NCBI GenBank assembly: GCA_930989535.1
Contig: CAKNLK010000003.1
Location: 1 to 64,000, forward strand
DNA: 64,000 bases
Reading direction: 5' to 3'
Origin: an uncultured Clostridia bacterium
Lineage (GTDB): Bacteria; Bacillota; Clostridia; Christensenellales; Borkfalkiaceae
Part shown: positions 53,723 to 63,133 of the stretch, piece by piece
Position numbering within the stretch: position 1 is the first letter of the stretch
How the letters are laid out: every line of letters begins with the position of its first letter
Translations under genes and position numbers: made by a program
Notes under the pieces: model-generated
What the model was told of the DNA's origin: nothing
The model's database searches: none
Seen by the model: only the letters and a program-made list of their open reading frames with translations

Positions 53723-54916
53723 CTATCTGCCGATGAAAAAGATGCGGCGCAGGGAGGTATAAATTTTGCGCCAGCACTTGGCGAGCGCCTCGTTGGTGAA
53801 CTTGGCGCCCATTTCCGCCTCCTCGCGCAGGGTGAGCGGCGCGGACAAATCCGCCCAGGCGTCGACGTAGTGCGCGCACAGCCGCTCGGGGCTGTCGAAC
53901 AAAAACACGAGGTTGTCGTACAAATACGGCTTGACGAGGGCGAGAAAATCCGTCTTTTCCGCTTCCTCCTCGAACTCGTCGATGAGGTATTCGATCGCCT
54001 TTTTGTCCTTCTTTTCGATGTGCATGAGGTAGGAAAAGACGAGCTCGTCGCCGCGCACGGCGTAGTTGCCGTCCACCGAATAAAACTGAAACCCCTTTTC
54101 GTCGAAAAAGCGGAAGAAGGCGGCGTCCAGCCCGTCGAACAGCCCGCTGCGCAGCCAATGCGCCGCGAGTTTGAGTTCCTTGCCCGCCCGCTCGACGTGG
54201 TAGGTGACGAGCACCTGCAATTCCCTGCCCCGGCCGCACTTGTTGTATTCGCGCGTCTCCTTTTCCTCCGCGCGCGCGGGCGTGCGCTCGAGCGGGCACA
54301 GGGGTATCTCGCCGAAGGTCTGTTCGACGGCGCGCTCGTCCTCCGCCGAAAAGGCGCCCGCCAGAAACAGGCACATTTCCCTGGACAAAAGTTTTGCGCG
54401 AACCTCGTTCACCTCGGCCATATCCAGCCCCTCCAGAACGTGCCAGCTGCCGAGGATGGAGTTGATATAGCGGGAATCGAACCACAGTTCGCGCAGAATA
54501 TCCCCCGCGCGGCCGTCGTAGAAGGCGTTTTCAAAAATTTCGTTGCGGATGACGGGGAGAACCCTGTCAAAATCCTCCCGCTCGTAGTCCGTTTGGGTGA
54601 GCATGGAGTGCAGGAGTTCGAGCTGGGGCAGGAACACCTCCCGGCGGCAGCAGAAGTTAAAGCACATATAATTGACGGCTGTGTAGCCGTTGATTTCGGA
54701 GCCGCGCGAGGTCATTTCGGCGTTGATTTCGGGCGCGCGGCGCTCGCCCGCCCGCTCGAAGAACATATGCTCGACGAGGTGGTACACCCCGGGCGTCGCT
54801 TCGGGCACGAAGGGCAGGACGACGGAAAAGGCGATTGTATTCAGCTGCGGCGCGCGGAAGGATATCAGCTGCGCCCCGTTTTGCAGGCGCTTGCTCGTTT
54901 CGGCCGAAAAATCCAT
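53723..54916 (-). CDS. M16-family zinc peptidase
   Basis: 397 residues. The inverted zinc motif HLVEH (about 46-50) is intact, with a downstream Glu-rich helix (VIRNEIFENAF) where the third ligand is expected, so the protein should be active. One N-terminal catalytic and one C-terminal half domain, as in short bacterial M16 enzymes. It is the last gene of the siroheme operon (60 bp after hemL), an association with no obvious functional explanation. AGGAGG lies upstream of the start. Confidence 0.85.
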   Translation of the reverse strand: MDFSAETSKRLQNGAQLISFRAPQLNTIAFSVVLPFVPEATPGVYHLVEHMFFERAGERRAPEINAEMTSRGSEINGYTAVNYMCFNFCCRREVFLPQLELLHSMLTQTDYEREDFDRVLPVIRNEIFENAFYDGRAGDILRELWFDSRYINSILGSWHVLEGLDMAEVNEVRAKLLSREMCLFLAGAFSAEDERAVEQTFGEIPLCPLERTPARAEEKETREYNKCGRGRELQVLVTYHVERAGKELKLAAHWLRSGLFDGLDAAFFRFFDEKGFQFYSVDGNYAVRGDELVFSYLMHIEKKDKKAIEYLIDEFEEEAEKTDFLALVKPYLYDNLVFLFDSPERLCAHYVDAWADLSAPLTLREEAEMGAKFTNEALAKCWRKIYTSLRRIFFIGR

Positions 54917-54976
54917 ATTTTTCCTCCTTTTTTGCCGCTCCCCTTGCGGCGATTTACGGGAATATTGTTGCGAAGT

Positions 54977-56305
54977 TTAACCCCTGCGCGCCGCCTCGGC
55001 GGCGGCGAGGATATGTTCGCGCGTGCGCTCCAGATGCTCCCGCGTGTGCGCGAAGGATACGAACATCCCCTCGAACTGCGAGGGGGCGACGTATTCGCCC
55101 GCGTCCAGCATGGCGCGGAAATAGGCGGCGAATTTCTTTGTATCGCACTTCGCCGCTTCGGCATAGTTTTGCGGCGCGCGTTCGGCAAAAAACGGGGTCA
55201 GCACCGAGCCGACGCGCCCGCACGGCACGCCCGCCTCGGCGAACGCCTTCTCCAAAAACGCGCCCTTTTCCTCCAGGGCGGGGTAGATTTCCGCCTTGCC
55301 TTTGCGCAGAATTCGGAGGGCCGCCAGCCCCGCGGCGGTGGCGACGGGGTTGCCCGACAGGGTGCCTGCCTGGTACACCGGCCCGAGCGGCGCCACAAAT
55401 TCCATGACGTCACGCCGGCCGCCGTAGGCGGCGAGGGGCAGGCCCCCGCCCACGATTTTGCCGTACGCGGCGAGGTCGGGTTTGACGCCGTACAATTCCG
55501 CCGCGCCGCCCCGGGCGACGCGGAAGCCCGTGATGACCTCGTCGAAGATGAGGAGCGCCCCGTTTTCATCGCACAGGCGGCGCAGTTCCCGCAGAAAGTT
55601 CCCCTGCGGCGGCACCACACCCATATTCGCCGCGACCGGCTCGACGATGACGCAGGCGATTTGATTCGGGTTCGCCGCAAACAGCCGCGAAACGCTCTCC
55701 GCACTATTATATTCGGCGACGAGGGTACAATTCGCATACGCCGCGGGAACGCCCGCCGAATCGGGTGAGGCGCCCGTGAGGCAGCCCGAGCCCGCTTTGA
55801 CGAGGAGCCCGTCCGAATGGCCGTGATAACAGCCCGCAAATTTGACGACTAAATCGCGCCCCGTGAACCCGCGCGCAGCGCGGATGGCGGACATGGTCGC
55901 CTCCGTGCCCGAATTGACCAGCCGCACCAGCTCCATGTGCGGGCAGGCGGCGCGGATTTCCTCCGCAAGTTCGACCTCCGCCGCCGTGGGTGCGCCGAAC
56001 GAGGTGCCGCGCTCCGCCGCGGCCTGCACCGCCGCGACGACTTCCCGCCGCGCGTGCCCCAATACCAGCGGGCCCCAGCTCATCACATAGTCGGTGTAGG
56101 CATTGCCGTCCGCGTCGTAAATCGTATCCCCCTCGCCGCGGGCGATGAAGGGCGGCGTTCCGCCGACGGCGCGGTACGCCCGCACGGGCGAATTGACTCC
56201 GCCGGGGATGACCGCCTTTGCGCGCTCAAACAGCGCCGCCGAATTATCGGTGCGCCTTTGCGCGGTATTTTTGCCGAAATGTACACTTTTTTGCGAATCG
56301 TTCAT
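54977..56305 (-). CDS. hemL: Glutamate-1-semialdehyde 2,1-aminomutase
   Basis: 442 residues. Makes 5-aminolevulinate. PLP enzyme motifs: IPGGVNSPVRAYRAVGG, LVNSGTEATMSAIR, KFAGCYHGHSD, LIFDEVITGFR and the Schiff-base Lys in AYGKIVGGGLP. ACGGAGC lies upstream of the start. Between hemB and the M16 gene. Confidence 0.95.
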   Translation of the reverse strand: MNDSQKSVHFGKNTAQRRTDNSAALFERAKAVIPGGVNSPVRAYRAVGGTPPFIARGEGDTIYDADGNAYTDYVMSWGPLVLGHARREVVAAVQAAAERGTSFGAPTAAEVELAEEIRAACPHMELVRLVNSGTEATMSAIRAARGFTGRDLVVKFAGCYHGHSDGLLVKAGSGCLTGASPDSAGVPAAYANCTLVAEYNSAESVSRLFAANPNQIACVIVEPVAANMGVVPPQGNFLRELRRLCDENGALLIFDEVITGFRVARGGAAELYGVKPDLAAYGKIVGGGLPLAAYGGRRDVMEFVAPLGPVYQAGTLSGNPVATAAGLAALRILRKGKAEIYPALEEKGAFLEKAFAEAGVPCGRVGSVLTPFFAERAPQNYAEAAKCDTKKFAAYFRAMLDAGEYVAPSQFEGMFVSFAHTREHLERTREHILAAAEAARRG

Positions 56306-56347
56306 GCTTTTTTGCTCCGTTTATCCTGTCGGGCTCCTTTTACCGAA

Positions 56348-57337
56348 TCACTCGCCCCTGCTCCATTGCGCGAAGTCGAGCGCGTGATAGGTGATGACGA
56401 TATCCGCGCCCGCGCGGAAGAATGCGGTGAGGATTTCGGTTACGATTTTCCGCTCGTCGAGCATCCCTGCGGCGGCCGCCGCCTTGACCATGGAATACTC
56501 CCCGCTCACGTTATACACGGCGAGGGGCAGCAAAGTGTTTTTCCGCGCCTCCGACAACACATCGAGATACGCGAGCCCCGGCTTGACCATGAGCATATCC
56601 GCGCCCTCCGCCTCGTCCGCCGCGAGTTCGCGCAGGGCCTCCCGCCCGTTGCGGAAATCCATCTGATACCCCTTGCGGTCGCCCGACTGCGGGGCGGAAT
56701 CGGCCGCGTCGCGGAAGGGGCCGTAGAATGCGGAGGCAAACTTGGCGCTGTACCCCAAAATTGGGGTGTTCGCATACCCCGCTCCGTCCAGCGCGGCGCG
56801 GATTGCGGCGACGACGCCGTCCATCATCGACGAGGGGGCGACGATATCCGCCCCCGCTTTTGCCGCCGCGAGCGCCGCCTTGGCGTGCAGGGGGAGTGAC
56901 TTGTCGTTATCGACCCCGCCCCCTTCAAGCATTCCGCAGTGGCCGTGCGATGTGTATTCGCACAGGCAGATATCCGCGATGATGAGCAGATTTTTGCCCC
57001 GCTTCGCGCAATATTCCTTCAAAAACCGCACCGCGCGGGGCACGACGCCATCCTCGTCCCACGCGCCGCTGCCGCACGCGTCCTTGTGCTCGGGGATACC
57101 GAACAGCAGAACGCCGCCGATGCCCGCCGCCAGCACCTCGTCCGCAATTTCGCCCAGACGGTCGACGGAATAGCGGTACACGCCGGGCATGGATTCGATT
57201 TCTTCCTTGACGTTTTCGCCATAGCGCACGAAAATCGGATAGATGAGTTTATCGGTGCGCACCGCCGTTTCCGCGACGAGCGCGCGCATCCCCTCGCTCT
57301 GCCGCAGGCGGCGCAGCCTTGCAAATTTTTCGTTCAT
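56348..57337 (-). CDS. hemB: Porphobilinogen synthase
   Basis: 329 residues; start at 57337 chosen for AAGGAGAG and because it overlaps the stop of the preceding gene (ATGA). Condenses two 5-aminolevulinates. Zinc Cys in CLCEYTSHGHCG and catalytic Lys in YSAKFASAFYGPFR and MVKPG. Zinc-dependent type. Confidence 0.95.
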   Translation of the reverse strand: MNEKFARLRRLRQSEGMRALVAETAVRTDKLIYPIFVRYGENVKEEIESMPGVYRYSVDRLGEIADEVLAAGIGGVLLFGIPEHKDACGSGAWDEDGVVPRAVRFLKEYCAKRGKNLLIIADICLCEYTSHGHCGMLEGGGVDNDKSLPLHAKAALAAAKAGADIVAPSSMMDGVVAAIRAALDGAGYANTPILGYSAKFASAFYGPFRDAADSAPQSGDRKGYQMDFRNGREALRELAADEAEGADMLMVKPGLAYLDVLSEARKNTLLPLAVYNVSGEYSMVKAAAAAGMLDERKIVTEILTAFFRAGADIVITYHALDFAQWSRGE

Positions 57338-58848
57338 GGCCTCTCCTTTGCGGCTCGCTCTGCCGCCTCCGCCAGCTCCTCCGCCCGCGCGCTCCTGCAC
57401 ACGGCGGGCGCATAGCCGCGCAAGCGCAGTTCCTTTGCCGCCTCTTCGCCGATGCACACGGCGGCAGCTCCCGCCTTTAAGGCGCATTTTTCGAGCAGGC
57501 ACTTTGCCCCGAACGCCGAACCGAAGGTGACGACCTCCGCCGCCGATACCCGTTCCGCCGCCCGTTCGAGCAAAGCGGGGTCGGGCGAGAGTTCGTACAC
57601 GGCGAATTGTTCTCCCGCTCCCGAAAGCCGCCCCGCGCCCTGTTTGGCGCGCAGGAGCGCCGTTTTTTCCCTTTTGGCGCCCCGCGCGGCGAGCGCTAGA
57701 GCGAGGGCGTCCGCGGTGTAAACCTCGGGTATGAGGTCGGGAATAAAGCCGAAACTTTGCAGCGTTTGCGCCGTGTGCGGGCCGATGGCGGCGAACTTTT
57801 TGCCGCCGAACGCGCGCAAATCGATACCCATTTCTTTGACCTGTTCGAAGAACAGCCGCACGCCGTTTTCGGAGGTGAAAACCAGCCACTCATAGTTTTG
57901 CATTTTCGCAAAAAAACCGCTCAAATCGAGGGGGATGGGCAACAAAAAGGCGCAGTTTTCCGCCGAAACGCCCCTTTCCCGCAGAATACCGCACACGCGC
58001 GAAACGTGCGCGGGCGTGCCCGTGACGCATATCTTCGCGCGGCGTTTCTCCGCGCCGCCCTCGCATAGTTCAGCCCCGTTTTTCGGCGCGCTTTCGGTGC
58101 AATTTTTTGCACACGTACCGCCGTTTTCCGCGCCCGCCATGGCGGGAAACAGCGCGGGCGAACAGACTTTGCCCACCACGACGGTGAGCGGCGCGGGAAG
58201 GGAAGCGGCCCGCTCCTCCAGCTCGCACAGAGGGCATTGCACGCAGACGGAGTTTTCCGCCCCCGCCGCGGACAGGAGCGCGGCGGGCATATCCGCCGCC
58301 ATACCGCCGGCAAGCAACCCGCGCATGATGTCCCCCGCGGCCGCCTTCGCCATCAAAAACACGAGCGTTTCCTCCGCCCTTGCGTACTTGGAAAAGTCGG
58401 GCGCGCCCTCCGCCGAATGCGCCGCGAGCACGGTAAACCCGCGCGCGGCGCCGCGGTGGGTGACGGGGATGCCCGCAAGTTCCGCCGCCGCGATTGCGCT
58501 GGTGACCCCCGGCACCGCCTCGCACGCGATGCCCGCCGCCCGCAGGGCGAGCAGCTCCTCGCCGCCGCGGCCGAACACGAACGGGTCGCCCCCTTTCAGC
58601 CGCACCGTGACGGGGTATTTTTTGCCGCATTCAATTAAAATCCGATTGATTTCGCTCTGCTCGGCGCTGTGTTCGCCCGCGCGCTTGCCCACGAAAATCC
58701 GCTCGCAATCGGGCGGGCAGAAATCCAAAAGTTCCTCGCGCAGAAGGCTGTCGTACACGACGCAACTGCAGTTTTTTAAGAGTTCGGCGCCGCGCAGGGT
58801 GAGCATTCCCCTGCCCGTGCCCGCGCCGACGAGATATACTTTATTCAT
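57334..58848 (-). CDS. cobA-hemD: Uroporphyrinogen-III C-methyltransferase / uroporphyrinogen-III synthase fusion
   Basis: 504 residues; start at 58848 (GGGGAGG upstream, ATGA overlap with hemC). Residues 1-245 are the SAM-dependent methylase: VYLVGAGTGRG, RLKGGDPFVFGRGGEE, PGVTSAIAAAE and GIPVTHRG. Residues about 270-504 are HemD-like: ENGVRLFFEQV, AAIGPHTAQTL and VVTFGSAFGAKCLL. The fusion, common in Clostridia, joins ring closure to the first methylation toward precorrin-2. The linker is Cys/Glu-rich. Confidence 0.93.
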   Translation of the reverse strand: MNKVYLVGAGTGRGMLTLRGAELLKNCSCVVYDSLLREELLDFCPPDCERIFVGKRAGEHSAEQSEINRILIECGKKYPVTVRLKGGDPFVFGRGGEELLALRAAGIACEAVPGVTSAIAAAELAGIPVTHRGAARGFTVLAAHSAEGAPDFSKYARAEETLVFLMAKAAAGDIMRGLLAGGMAADMPAALLSAAGAENSVCVQCPLCELEERAASLPAPLTVVVGKVCSPALFPAMAGAENGGTCAKNCTESAPKNGAELCEGGAEKRRAKICVTGTPAHVSRVCGILRERGVSAENCAFLLPIPLDLSGFFAKMQNYEWLVFTSENGVRLFFEQVKEMGIDLRAFGGKKFAAIGPHTAQTLQSFGFIPDLIPEVYTADALALALAARGAKREKTALLRAKQGAGRLSGAGEQFAVYELSPDPALLERAAERVSAAEVVTFGSAFGAKCLLEKCALKAGAAAVCIGEEAAKELRLRGYAPAVCRSARAEELAEAAERAAKERP

Positions 58849-59636
58849 GCGAGCCTCCCCGCGAGCAGGGCGATGCTCTCCGCGCCACCGTACTCGGTTT
58901 TGGCGATGCGCCCCTCGAGCTGGGCGTATAAAACCGCGCCGTCGAAATACGCGCCCGCGCCGCCCGTGCAGCTGCCGCCCAGCGCGCGCTGGCACGCCCG
59001 CTCGATTTGCGCCGCCCTGCCCGCCGCCTCGTCCGCGACAAACCTGCCCGCCTCGCCCTCGACGGCGATGATTCCCTGGCACGCCGCGGGTACGAGGAGT
59101 TCGGGCGGAATCGGCTCAATTTTCACCCGTTCGTCGGTAAAGCCCAGCCTGTCCAGCCCAGCCCGGGCGAGGATGAGCGCGTCGAACTCGCCGCGGAGCA
59201 TCTTTTCGATGCGCGTATCCACGTTTCCGCGCACGGGCAGCACTTTTGCGCCCGGGCAAAGCCGCGATACGGCCGCCGCGCGGCGGGGCGACCCCGTGCC
59301 GACGGTGCGGATTTCCCGCCCGAGGACGCGTACGAGCGCGTCGCGCGCGTCGGCGCGGGGAAGGCAAAAAAAGCCGTCCTTTTCCTCGCCCGCGGGCAAA
59401 TCCTTCGCCGAATGCACGGCGACGTCGATTTCGCCCCGCGCAATCAATTCGGAAAACACGTCGGTGAACGCGCCGCGCCCGATTTCGGCGAGGGAGGAGC
59501 GGATGTCCTCGTCGCCGCGGGTGCGGACGATTTTGATTTCCGCAGCAAAGCCCGCCGCGCGGAACGCCCCTGCCGCCAGTTCCGCCTGCGCGAGCGCGAG
59601 GCGGGAGCCGCGCGTGCCGATTTTTACCGTTTGCAC
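58845..59636 (-). CDS. hemC: Hydroxymethylbilane synthase, compact form
   Basis: 263 residues from a GTG at 59636, chosen for GGAGGAAG upstream. Polymerises four porphobilinogens. Seen: IGTRGSRLALAQA, VHSAKDLP, GTGSPRRAA, LPVRGNVDTR and the dipyrromethane Cys223 in LGGSC. About 40 residues follow that Cys instead of the usual 70 or so, and the whole protein is roughly 45 residues shorter than E. coli HemC, so domain 3 is reduced. Overlaps both neighbours. Confidence 0.93.
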   Translation of the reverse strand: MQTVKIGTRGSRLALAQAELAAGAFRAAGFAAEIKIVRTRGDEDIRSSLAEIGRGAFTDVFSELIARGEIDVAVHSAKDLPAGEEKDGFFCLPRADARDALVRVLGREIRTVGTGSPRRAAAVSRLCPGAKVLPVRGNVDTRIEKMLRGEFDALILARAGLDRLGFTDERVKIEPIPPELLVPAACQGIIAVEGEAGRFVADEAAGRAAQIERACQRALGGSCTGGAGAYFDGAVLYAQLEGRIAKTEYGGAESIALLAGRLA

Positions 59637-60202
59637 CCTTCTTCCTCCCCGAGGCGGCAGAGCGCACCGCGCGCCGCCGCAGTAAATTCTTCCCGTACCG
59701 CCGCAATATATTCGCGTTCGGGCAAAGTTTTGCGCATTTTTTCCGCATTTTCGGCGAGTTCCGCGAGGTTTTCGGGTAAAACCCGCTCCAGATATTCCCG
59801 CAAAATTTTTGCGAGAGCGGGGGACGCTCCGCCCGTGGAGATGCCCACGCTCACCCCTCCGCGCAGAATTTGGGCGGGGAAAAAGAAATCGCAGTTTTCC
59901 GCGTCGTCCACGCAGTTGACGGGGATATGCCGCGCGCGGCAGTCCTTCGCCACGCGCGCGTTGAACGCCCCGTCGTCCGTCGCGGCGACAACAAAATCGG
60001 CGCCCTCCAGAAGCGCGGGCGAATATGCCTCCGCGACCCGCGCGCACAGGGGCGGAAGCTCCGCAACGAACGTTTCCGCGCAGGCGACGACGCGCGCGCC
60101 GTACGCGGCGAGCGTTTGCGCCTTGCGCAGGGCGACCATTCCCCCGCCGACCAACAGGCAGGTTTTGCCGCATATATCCGCCATGAATGGAAAACAAGCC
60201 AT
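59624..60202 (-). CDS. Precorrin-2 dehydrogenase / sirohydrochlorin ferrochelatase (CysG N-terminal type)
   Basis: 192 residues. An NAD-binding Rossmann domain (CLLVGGGMVALRKAQ), then FVVAATDD, PVNCVDD, FFFPAQILRGGVSVGISTGG and SPALAKILRE, all characteristic of SirC/Met8/CysG N-terminal domains. Oxidises precorrin-2 and in many homologues inserts iron to give siroheme. It overlaps hemC by 13 bp and shows the operon is aimed at siroheme rather than haem. An earlier ATG at 60202 is used; a start six codons later is possible. Confidence 0.9.
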   Translation of the reverse strand: MACFPFMADICGKTCLLVGGGMVALRKAQTLAAYGARVVACAETFVAELPPLCARVAEAYSPALLEGADFVVAATDDGAFNARVAKDCRARHIPVNCVDDAENCDFFFPAQILRGGVSVGISTGGASPALAKILREYLERVLPENLAELAENAEKMRKTLPEREYIAAVREEFTAAARGALCRLGEEEGCKR

Positions 60203-60260
60203 CCTATCTCCTTTTTATCTCTCCCACGCACGCAACATATAACCCCGCAACGAGCACGTT

Positions 60261-61379
60261 TTACGGATTTTCCTTTCCCGCAAGCAGCGCCTCTGCCCGC
60301 GCGCAGAACGCCGCCGCGTCGCTTTTTCGCAGAACGTACAGGCTTTTCCGTTCCATTTCGGGCAATGCCGCGAGCGCGGGGGCGCACTTGCGCGCCGCCT
60401 CGTCCGCAAAGAACTGTTCGGCGCGATTCTCCGCGATTTTTTCGGCGGCGGCAATGGCAGAGCGTTTTTTCGCGTTGTTCTCCTCCGCCGCCGCGCGGAA
60501 GCCGTCAATCCCCAAAAAGGTACAGCCGGAGATATCGGCTACGCCCGCCTCGATATCGGGCGGGACGGACAGGTCGATAAACAGCCGCGGCTTTTGCGTG
60601 CGCAGCGCAGCCGCGGCCCTTTCCGCCGCGAACACCGTGTGCGGGGATGCCGTGGCGCTTATGATGACGTCCGCATCCTCCAAAAACGCGTAGCGTTCGG
60701 CGTAATCCGCCGCCGTGACCCCTTCCGCGCTCGCCGTAAAAGCGTGGCGGCGGGAGGTGGCGACGATCCTCCATCCGCCTTTCGAGGCGATGTTTTTGAG
60801 CACCGCGCCGCCCATTTTGCCCGTGGCGCCCACGATGAGCGCGCTGCCGCCCGCGCAAAAGCGGAAGGCGGCGTTCGCCGCGAGCGTGGCGATCGAGCAG
60901 GCGAGGGAGGAAATTTTCGTTTCCGCGCGCACCCGCTTGCCGCAGGAGAGCGCCGCCTGAAACGCCGCGTCCATTCCGGCCGAAGCGCCCAGCGCGCGGG
61001 AAAACTCGTAGCAGTGCCGCACCTGCCCGAGGATCTCGTCCTCCCCTTTGAGCATGGACAGCAACCCCGCCGCGAGGCGGAACAGCCGCAAAACGGCCTC
61101 CCTGCCGCCGCAGAAAAAAAAGCCTGCCGCGCCGCTCCCTTGGGCATTATCTTCGCGCGAGCAAGCCGCCCGCTCCTTTAAAAATGCGGAAAACGCCCGC
61201 TCGGCTTCCGCGCGCGGGCAGGGAAAATACAGTTCCGTTCTGCCGCAGGTGACGACGGGAACCGCCCCTCCCAAAGGCAGAAAGCGGCGGCACAACTCCT
61301 CCCGCTCGCGCGCGGTGAAGGCGTATCGTTTGCGTTCCTCCACGCCCGCCGCGGCGCCGTCCAAATACAAACAATTCAT
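60261..61379 (-). CDS. hemA: Glutamyl-tRNA reductase
   Basis: 372 residues; start at 61379 (AAAGGA upstream). First step of the C5 tetrapyrrole pathway. Catalytic Cys45 in VVTCGRTELYF, EDEILGQVRHCYEF, NADPH site ALIVGATGKMGGAV and the dimerisation helix at the C-terminus. Somewhat short for the family and divergent around the N-terminus, but all key motifs remain. Confidence 0.93.
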   Translation of the reverse strand: MNCLYLDGAAAGVEERKRYAFTAREREELCRRFLPLGGAVPVVTCGRTELYFPCPRAEAERAFSAFLKERAACSREDNAQGSGAAGFFFCGGREAVLRLFRLAAGLLSMLKGEDEILGQVRHCYEFSRALGASAGMDAAFQAALSCGKRVRAETKISSLACSIATLAANAAFRFCAGGSALIVGATGKMGGAVLKNIASKGGWRIVATSRRHAFTASAEGVTAADYAERYAFLEDADVIISATASPHTVFAAERAAAALRTQKPRLFIDLSVPPDIEAGVADISGCTFLGIDGFRAAAEENNAKKRSAIAAAEKIAENRAEQFFADEAARKCAPALAALPEMERKSLYVLRKSDAAAFCARAEALLAGKENP

Positions 61380-61428
61380 GTCCTTTTCGAAAAAGAAGGG
61401 GCGGCAACGCCCCTTCCGCTCCGTCGAT

Positions 61429-62313
61429 TTAATTTTTCGTGAGCCTGCGCTCGACGTTTTCAAAGCCCAGCCGCGCCACCGTGTCGGAGAAGCGCTCGCC
61501 GTCGATGCCCTCGTCGCGGAACAAGTAAATCGCCCGCTCGATGACGGCAAGGACTTCCTCCTCGCCCGTGAAAATTTTGGACAAAGCGCGCCCCTGCGCC
61601 ACGCGCTTGCCCCAGCGCCCGCCGATGTAAATCTTGTAGCCGTCCTCATAGCTGACCGCGCCGAAGGGACAGCGGTTTTTACAGCGGCCGCAGTGGTTGC
61701 ATGCCTCGGGCGGGATGACCGCCTTGCCGTTTTCCAGCCGCGCCGCCTTGACGGGGCAATTCAGTTCAACCTGACACTTTTTGCAGCCGCGGCACTTTTC
61801 GGCGTCGACGGTCGGAACGCGCTGGCCGATGACGCCGACGTCGTTCAGGTCGGGCTTGACGCAGTTGTTCGGGCAGCCGCCCACGGCAATTTTGAATTTG
61901 TGCGGCAGCGCCACGTCGCGCATGCCCTTATAGAATTTTTCGTGAATCTTTTTGGAGAGGGCGAACGTATCGATGAGCCCGTATTGGCAGGTCGTGCCCT
62001 TGCAGGAGACGACGGGGCGCACCTTTTTGCCCGTGCCGCCCGTTTCCAGCCCGTGCTCCGCCAAAAAGGCGATGAGCGGCTGGATATTTTCGTACTTGAC
62101 GCCCTGGATTTCCAGCGTGAGGCGCACCGTCATGGCGACTTCGCCCGAGCCGAACTTTTCGCTCGCCTCGATAATCGCGCGGTGCTGGGCGGCCGTGATT
62201 TTGCCGTTGACGGTGATGACGCGCACGTTGAACACGTCTCCGTACCGCTTATCCTGCAGGCAGCCGAGCGCCTTAACCCGCTTGACCTCTTCGGGGGTGA
62301 TTTTTGTATCCAT
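61429..62313 (-). CDS. Anaerobic sulfite reductase subunit C-like protein (siroheme, 4Fe-4S)
   Basis: 294 residues; start at 62313 chosen for GGAGG nine bases upstream. N-terminal ferredoxin-like half-domain (about 20-90); siroheme/[4Fe-4S] Cys in SCKGTTCQYG and GGCPNNCVKPDLNDVG; then a two-cluster ferredoxin insert, CRGCKKCQVELNCPVKA and CNHCGRCKNRCPFGA. This layout matches AsrC. AsrA and AsrB are not in the window, so partners are unknown; a siroheme nitrite reductase-like role is possible. First gene of the siroheme operon. Confidence 0.85.
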   Translation of the reverse strand: MDTKITPEEVKRVKALGCLQDKRYGDVFNVRVITVNGKITAAQHRAIIEASEKFGSGEVAMTVRLTLEIQGVKYENIQPLIAFLAEHGLETGGTGKKVRPVVSCKGTTCQYGLIDTFALSKKIHEKFYKGMRDVALPHKFKIAVGGCPNNCVKPDLNDVGVIGQRVPTVDAEKCRGCKKCQVELNCPVKAARLENGKAVIPPEACNHCGRCKNRCPFGAVSYEDGYKIYIGGRWGKRVAQGRALSKIFTGEEEVLAVIERAIYLFRDEGIDGERFSDTVARLGFENVERRLTKN

Positions 62314-62362
62314 CGCAATAACCTCCGTTCTGCGCCCGCGGCGCGTTATTCTCTCGGCCCCT

Positions 62363-62391
62363 ATTGTACCATACCGGCGGCGCTTTGTCAA
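62363..62391 (-). promoter_or_regulatory. Sigma-A promoter of the siroheme operon
   Basis: On the minus strand TTGACA, 17 bp, TACAAT; leader about 45 nt. Confidence 0.65.
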
Positions 62392-62453
62392 TTTTCGCCG
62401 CAAAATCGCAAAAAGAATTGCCCGCCGCCCTGCGCTGCGCAACAAACGCCCGC

Positions 62454-63083
62454 TCACAGGATGCGGAAAACATTTTTATGATAATCGAGTTTTCCCTCTT
62501 TTTTCAATTTGGCGAGCACCGCACAGAGGGCGCTCCGGTCGCACCCGAGGTAGTCCGCCATGCCCTGCCGCCCGAACGGAACGCTCACGAGCGGCCTGCC
62601 CTGCGAACGCGCGAGCGAATACAGGTAGGAGAGCACCTTTTCCGCAAGCGTGTGCCGCGTGAGGTGTTCGATGCGCTCGGTGAGGAACAGATTTTTGCGC
62701 GCGAACAGCCGCAGGGCGTTCGCCGCAAGGCGCGGATAACGCGGCGAAACCGCGATGCGCTCCGCCGAAAGCCACAGAACGCGCGAATCCTCCGCCGCGC
62801 GCACACTGACTGCAAGCGGCGCGCCCGAAAAGGCGAACGCCTCCGCGAACAGTTCCCCCGCCGAAAGGTGCGCGACCAATACCGGATTGCCGCCCGCGTC
62901 CTCGCGCACTACGTCCGCCCCGCCCGAAAGCAGGATTCCGACGCTTTCGCACCGCTCGCCCGCGCGCAGGAGGGTTTCCCCCGCCGCGTAATTCCCCTCC
63001 CGCGCGTTCAAATCCCGCAACGCCGCGGAGGCATCTACCCCCGCAAAGAGGGGCAGCTTTGCAATTGCGGACAGACTATCCAT
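62454..63083 (-). CDS. Crp/Fnr-family transcriptional regulator
   Basis: 209 residues. A cyclic-nucleotide-binding-like beta barrel (about 10-120; SVGILLSGGADVV, GELFAEAFAFSG), dimer helix, then a winged HTH (about 160-200; GRQGMADYLGCDRSALCAVL). There is no N-terminal Cys cluster, so it is not an oxygen-sensing Fe-S FNR. Divergent from the ferredoxin-like gene; a perfect palindrome between the two starts is probably its operator. It may also control the siroheme operon immediately downstream of it, but no matching palindrome was seen there. Confidence 0.88.
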   Translation of the reverse strand: MDSLSAIAKLPLFAGVDASAALRDLNAREGNYAAGETLLRAGERCESVGILLSGGADVVREDAGGNPVLVAHLSAGELFAEAFAFSGAPLAVSVRAAEDSRVLWLSAERIAVSPRYPRLAANALRLFARKNLFLTERIEHLTRHTLAEKVLSYLYSLARSQGRPLVSVPFGRQGMADYLGCDRSALCAVLAKLKKEGKLDYHKNVFRIL

Positions 63084-63097
63084 ACGCCCTCCGAAAT

Positions 63098-63111
63098 GTT
63101 GTAATTACAAC
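63098..63111. promoter_or_regulatory. Crp/Fnr-type operator palindrome
   Basis: GTTGTAATTACAAC is a perfect 14-bp palindrome centred at 63104.5. It lies 15 bp upstream of the Crp-family start codon and at about -41.5 from the predicted start of the divergent gene. Confidence 0.6.
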
Positions 63112-63133
63112 GGAATTGTTGCGAAGATTGTAC

